Below, in pieces: positions 15,124-16,789 of a DNA stretch of 16,789 nucleotides. This DNA is from Thermoplasmata archaeon. Lineage in GTDB: Archaea > Thermoplasmatota > Thermoplasmata > Thermoplasmatales > Thermoplasmataceae. The translations under genes were made by a program, and so were the position numbers. Under the pieces are notes generated by a model. It searched no databases, had not been told where the DNA came from, and saw nothing but the letters and a program-made list of their open reading frames with translations. How positions within the stretch are numbered: position 1 is the first letter of the stretch; the number at the start of each line of letters is the position of its first letter. The stretch lies in contig JAJZXP010000316.1 in assembly GCA_021806345.1 (NCBI GenBank), positions 1 to 16,789 on the forward strand, given 5' to 3'.

Positions 15124-16230
15124 CTAAAGTGAATCTAAGAACTCTGCTATTTTCTTTTTATTTTCAGTTATTGAATAATATCCCTGAAGTTCTTCCAGAA
15201 CTTCCAGGTTCTTTTCGAAATTTACGTTCCTCAACTCCTCTGATGTCTTAGCGATCAATTCTGGAAATTCTTCTCTCTCACCCACTTTCATTAAGGCATT
15301 TTCCATCACTCCAGTGGCGGATTCTTCCGTAGATATAACCCTTAATCCGTGAAGCAAATATTCAATATTCTTAATGCTTGTACCTCCTGGGGTTAAAGAC
15401 GGGTTAATGCCAATCTGGCACAAAGTGTATACGGAATCGAGATTTTCTATCTGTCCCAGTGATAACAAATTGTCAGAATTAAATCTTCCATACCTCTCTT
15501 CACTTCCGTTGCCGACGATCAAAAATTTGATCTTAGTGTCAACCAACTTCATCATTGGTGCTAATGTCTGAACTACAAAATTAGCTGAATCTTCGTTTGG
15601 TTTATAGTCATAATTACCAATTAGAACCACGTAGATATCATGATCTTTATCACGGAAACGAAAGTCTCCAGATTTGATTTCCTTCTTTTCCGCATCAATG
15701 TTTAGAAAATGTGTGAATAATAGAATGTGCTTGTTGTAATTTTTCCTCATTTTTGACTTAACTGCTAAAGACGGAACTATAGAGGCAAATGAATAATTCA
15801 CCACATAATGCTCGTAAAATATGTTCAAGAAATTAATAGCAAAAGACTGTGTAATACTTTTTTTCGCCAAGGTATCTGTATAATCCTTCCCCCAGTCAGA
15901 TATTCGAGTGATGATCCTTAAATTTTTATGCAAACTGAGCAGTCTAGCCGGAAAGAGGCAATATCTATCTTCAATGATACATATGGAAAAGTTATTCTTA
16001 ATATTTTTATTGTTTACAATTAGCCAGTAAATCAAATAAAAATTTACAAGGGAGGTTCTCAACAACCAGTTCCTTTTTTCCATATGAGTCGTTCTGTAGA
16101 ACTCTTCGGATGGAATCTCGAGTTCACAATGAGATTTAACAGAATCAATTAAATTCAGCACATATTTTGTCTGACCATCCAACTGGCTCAAAGGTTTGTG
16201 GAAGATTATCAAAACCTTATTCTTAGTCAT
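15124..16230 (-). CDS. GT4-like glycosyltransferase (group 1)
   Basis: Cytosolic or membrane-associated glycosyltransferase of 368 residues with a GT-B layout. The N-terminal domain starts at KVLIIFHKPLSQLDGQTKY, where the Gly19 region is the usual acceptor-side loop. The C-terminal domain begins near DIYVVLIGNYDYKPNEDSAN (198-217), continues with FLIVGNGSEE (236-245), and has the donor-binding loop TPGGTSIKNIEYLLHGLRVI at 280-299. There E290 corresponds to the second Glu of the family E-x7-E motif, while the first is replaced by Gly. GGTS-IK-E variants occur in many surface-polysaccharide GT4 enzymes. Transcribed alone or with the upstream partial gene (237-nt gap). The ATG start is the only sensible one. 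Sugar unknown. Confidence 0.83.
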   Translation of the reverse strand: MTKNKVLIIFHKPLSQLDGQTKYVLNLIDSVKSHCELEIPSEEFYRTTHMEKRNWLLRTSLVNFYLIYWLIVNNKNIKNNFSICIIEDRYCLFPARLLSLHKNLRIITRISDWGKDYTDTLAKKSITQSFAINFLNIFYEHYVVNYSFASIVPSLAVKSKMRKNYNKHILLFTHFLNIDAEKKEIKSGDFRFRDKDHDIYVVLIGNYDYKPNEDSANFVVQTLAPMMKLVDTKIKFLIVGNGSEERYGRFNSDNLLSLGQIENLDSVYTLCQIGINPSLTPGGTSIKNIEYLLHGLRVISTEESATGVMENALMKVGEREEFPELIAKTSEELRNVNFEKNLEVLEELQGYYSITENKKKIAEFLDSL

Positions 16231-16446
16231 ATTTTATCCACTCAATTCGGTTAGCAGCATATCGGTTTCTGGTACATACACCATCTAATTGAGAACATAA
16301 ATAAATCAGAGTTCATAAGTATTGTTAAAATAAAAACATATTCTAAGGCTTGAGATTAAGTTATGACAATATAAAAGATGCGAGTACATTGAACCAAGAT
16401 ATCAATTCAACTATTTCCAAAATATGTACTGAGTCATTGTCGATAT

Positions 16447-16462
16447 GTTTTCTATAGAAAAC
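16447..16462. repeat. Perfect 16-bp palindrome downstream of the partial right-edge gene
   Basis: GTTTTCTATAGAAAAC is a perfect palindrome beginning 6 nt past the stop of the minus-strand partial gene. It can fold as a 6-bp stem with a 4-nt loop, so it may help end that transcript, or it may be a binding site. Confidence 0.35.
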
Positions 16463-16467
16463 TACAG

Positions 16468-16788
16468 TTAATAAAAACTAGTCAGTCTAAACTTACAAAA
16501 GGTCTTCGGAAGCAATAGAATAAAGGGTAAAAAGATGAAGTCTCTATAAATATATAAATTCAACTTGGGATATAGACCATAAGTCCTCTTATTTTTGTAT
16601 CTAATCACTTGTTTAAGCGTATTTATTGTTTTCTTGCATATTTGGATTCTGCCTCCGTAAGCGTAAGCCAAACGTAAATTTAGGAATGATAGCAGAATAA
16701 TAAGTCTCTCCCTAAGAGACTGTTCGTTATCGTTTACGAATGAGAGTATCTTTGCATACGATTTAATTTCCTTTTCAATATTTCCTCC
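16468..16788 (-). CDS. C-terminal part of a probable glycosyltransferase, cut by the window edge
   Basis: The minus-strand frame is open from the right edge to TAA at 16468-16470, giving 106 residues; the TTG at 16671 is internal. The part seen starts with NIEKEIKSYAKILSFVNDNE, passes ERLIILLSFLNLRLAYAYGG and ends with a basic/hydrophobic tail (YRDFIFLPFILLLPKTF). A helical, basic region followed by a hydrophobic patch is typical of the C-terminus of GT2-type glycosyltransferases that contact the membrane, and the location in a glycan locus fits. No catalytic motif is within the window, so the family is a guess. Confidence 0.55.
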   Translation of the reverse strand, partial: GGNIEKEIKSYAKILSFVNDNEQSLRERLIILLSFLNLRLAYAYGGRIQICKKTINTLKQVIRYKNKRTYGLYPKLNLYIYRDFIFLPFILLLPKTFCKFRLTSFY

Positions 16789-16789
16789 T

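Noticed and set aside
1..16789. tRNA, rRNA or CRISPR array
   Set aside because: No cloverleaf with a GTTCNAN arm, no rRNA-like GC-rich block and no 25-40 bp repeat with regular spacers was seen by eye on either strand.

Overview
This AT-rich window looks archaeal and most likely comes from a member of the Thermoplasmatales or a close relative. The evidence is indirect: the style of the insertion-sequence (IS) proteins, heavy use of AGA/AGG and ATA codons, very short leaders or leaderless starts behind A/T-rich TATA-like boxes, and an archaeal-type helix-turn-helix/coiled-coil gene. No rRNA or other taxonomic marker is present, so this is inference. The window is an accessory cell-surface glycan locus that has been repeatedly hit by insertion sequences.

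Layout. (1) 1-1388: 5'-truncated IS4/IS1634-type DDE transposase, + strand. (2) 1797-5353: a two-gene minus-strand unit with a 4-nt ATGA overlap. It holds a cytosolic GT-B glycosyltransferase followed by a 770-residue membrane GT-C glycosyltransferase that carries a LamG-like exterior domain. (3) 5354-6313: a graveyard with an IS3-type integrase remnant (minus strand) abutting a second, unassigned remnant (plus strand). (4) 6314-10399: a compact minus-strand operon of four nucleotide-sugar genes (NDP-sugar pyrophosphorylase, nucleotide-sugar 6-dehydrogenase, UDP-xylose-synthase-like SDR, Cys-containing epimerase). All three junctions are ATGA overlaps. (5) 10429-11602: a dead IS5-family element with heavily decayed transposase but perfect 20-bp terminal inverted repeats; its left end lies only 30 nt upstream of the operon start. 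(6) 11623-12306: C-terminal half of a GT4 glycosyltransferase with an in-frame TAA. (7) 12307-13328: about 1 kb without a convincing gene, containing an 11-bp-phased array of GTCT motifs. (8) 13329-15061: an HTH/coiled-coil gene, interrupted by one TAA, and a partner of unknown family one short gap away. (9) 15124-16230 and 16468 to the right edge: minus-strand glycosyltransferases, the last one partial.

How it fits together. The four-gene operon can plausibly take a sugar-1-phosphate to an NDP-sugar, oxidise it to an NDP-uronic acid, decarboxylate it to an NDP-pentose and epimerise that product. The surrounding glycosyltransferases would use such donors, with the GT-C enzyme acting at the outer face of the membrane. 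Exact sugars cannot be read from sequence. The least explained part is 12.6-15.1 kb: a phased motif array followed by an HTH/coiled-coil protein and an unrecognised partner. A DNA-binding or partition-like role is a hypothesis only.
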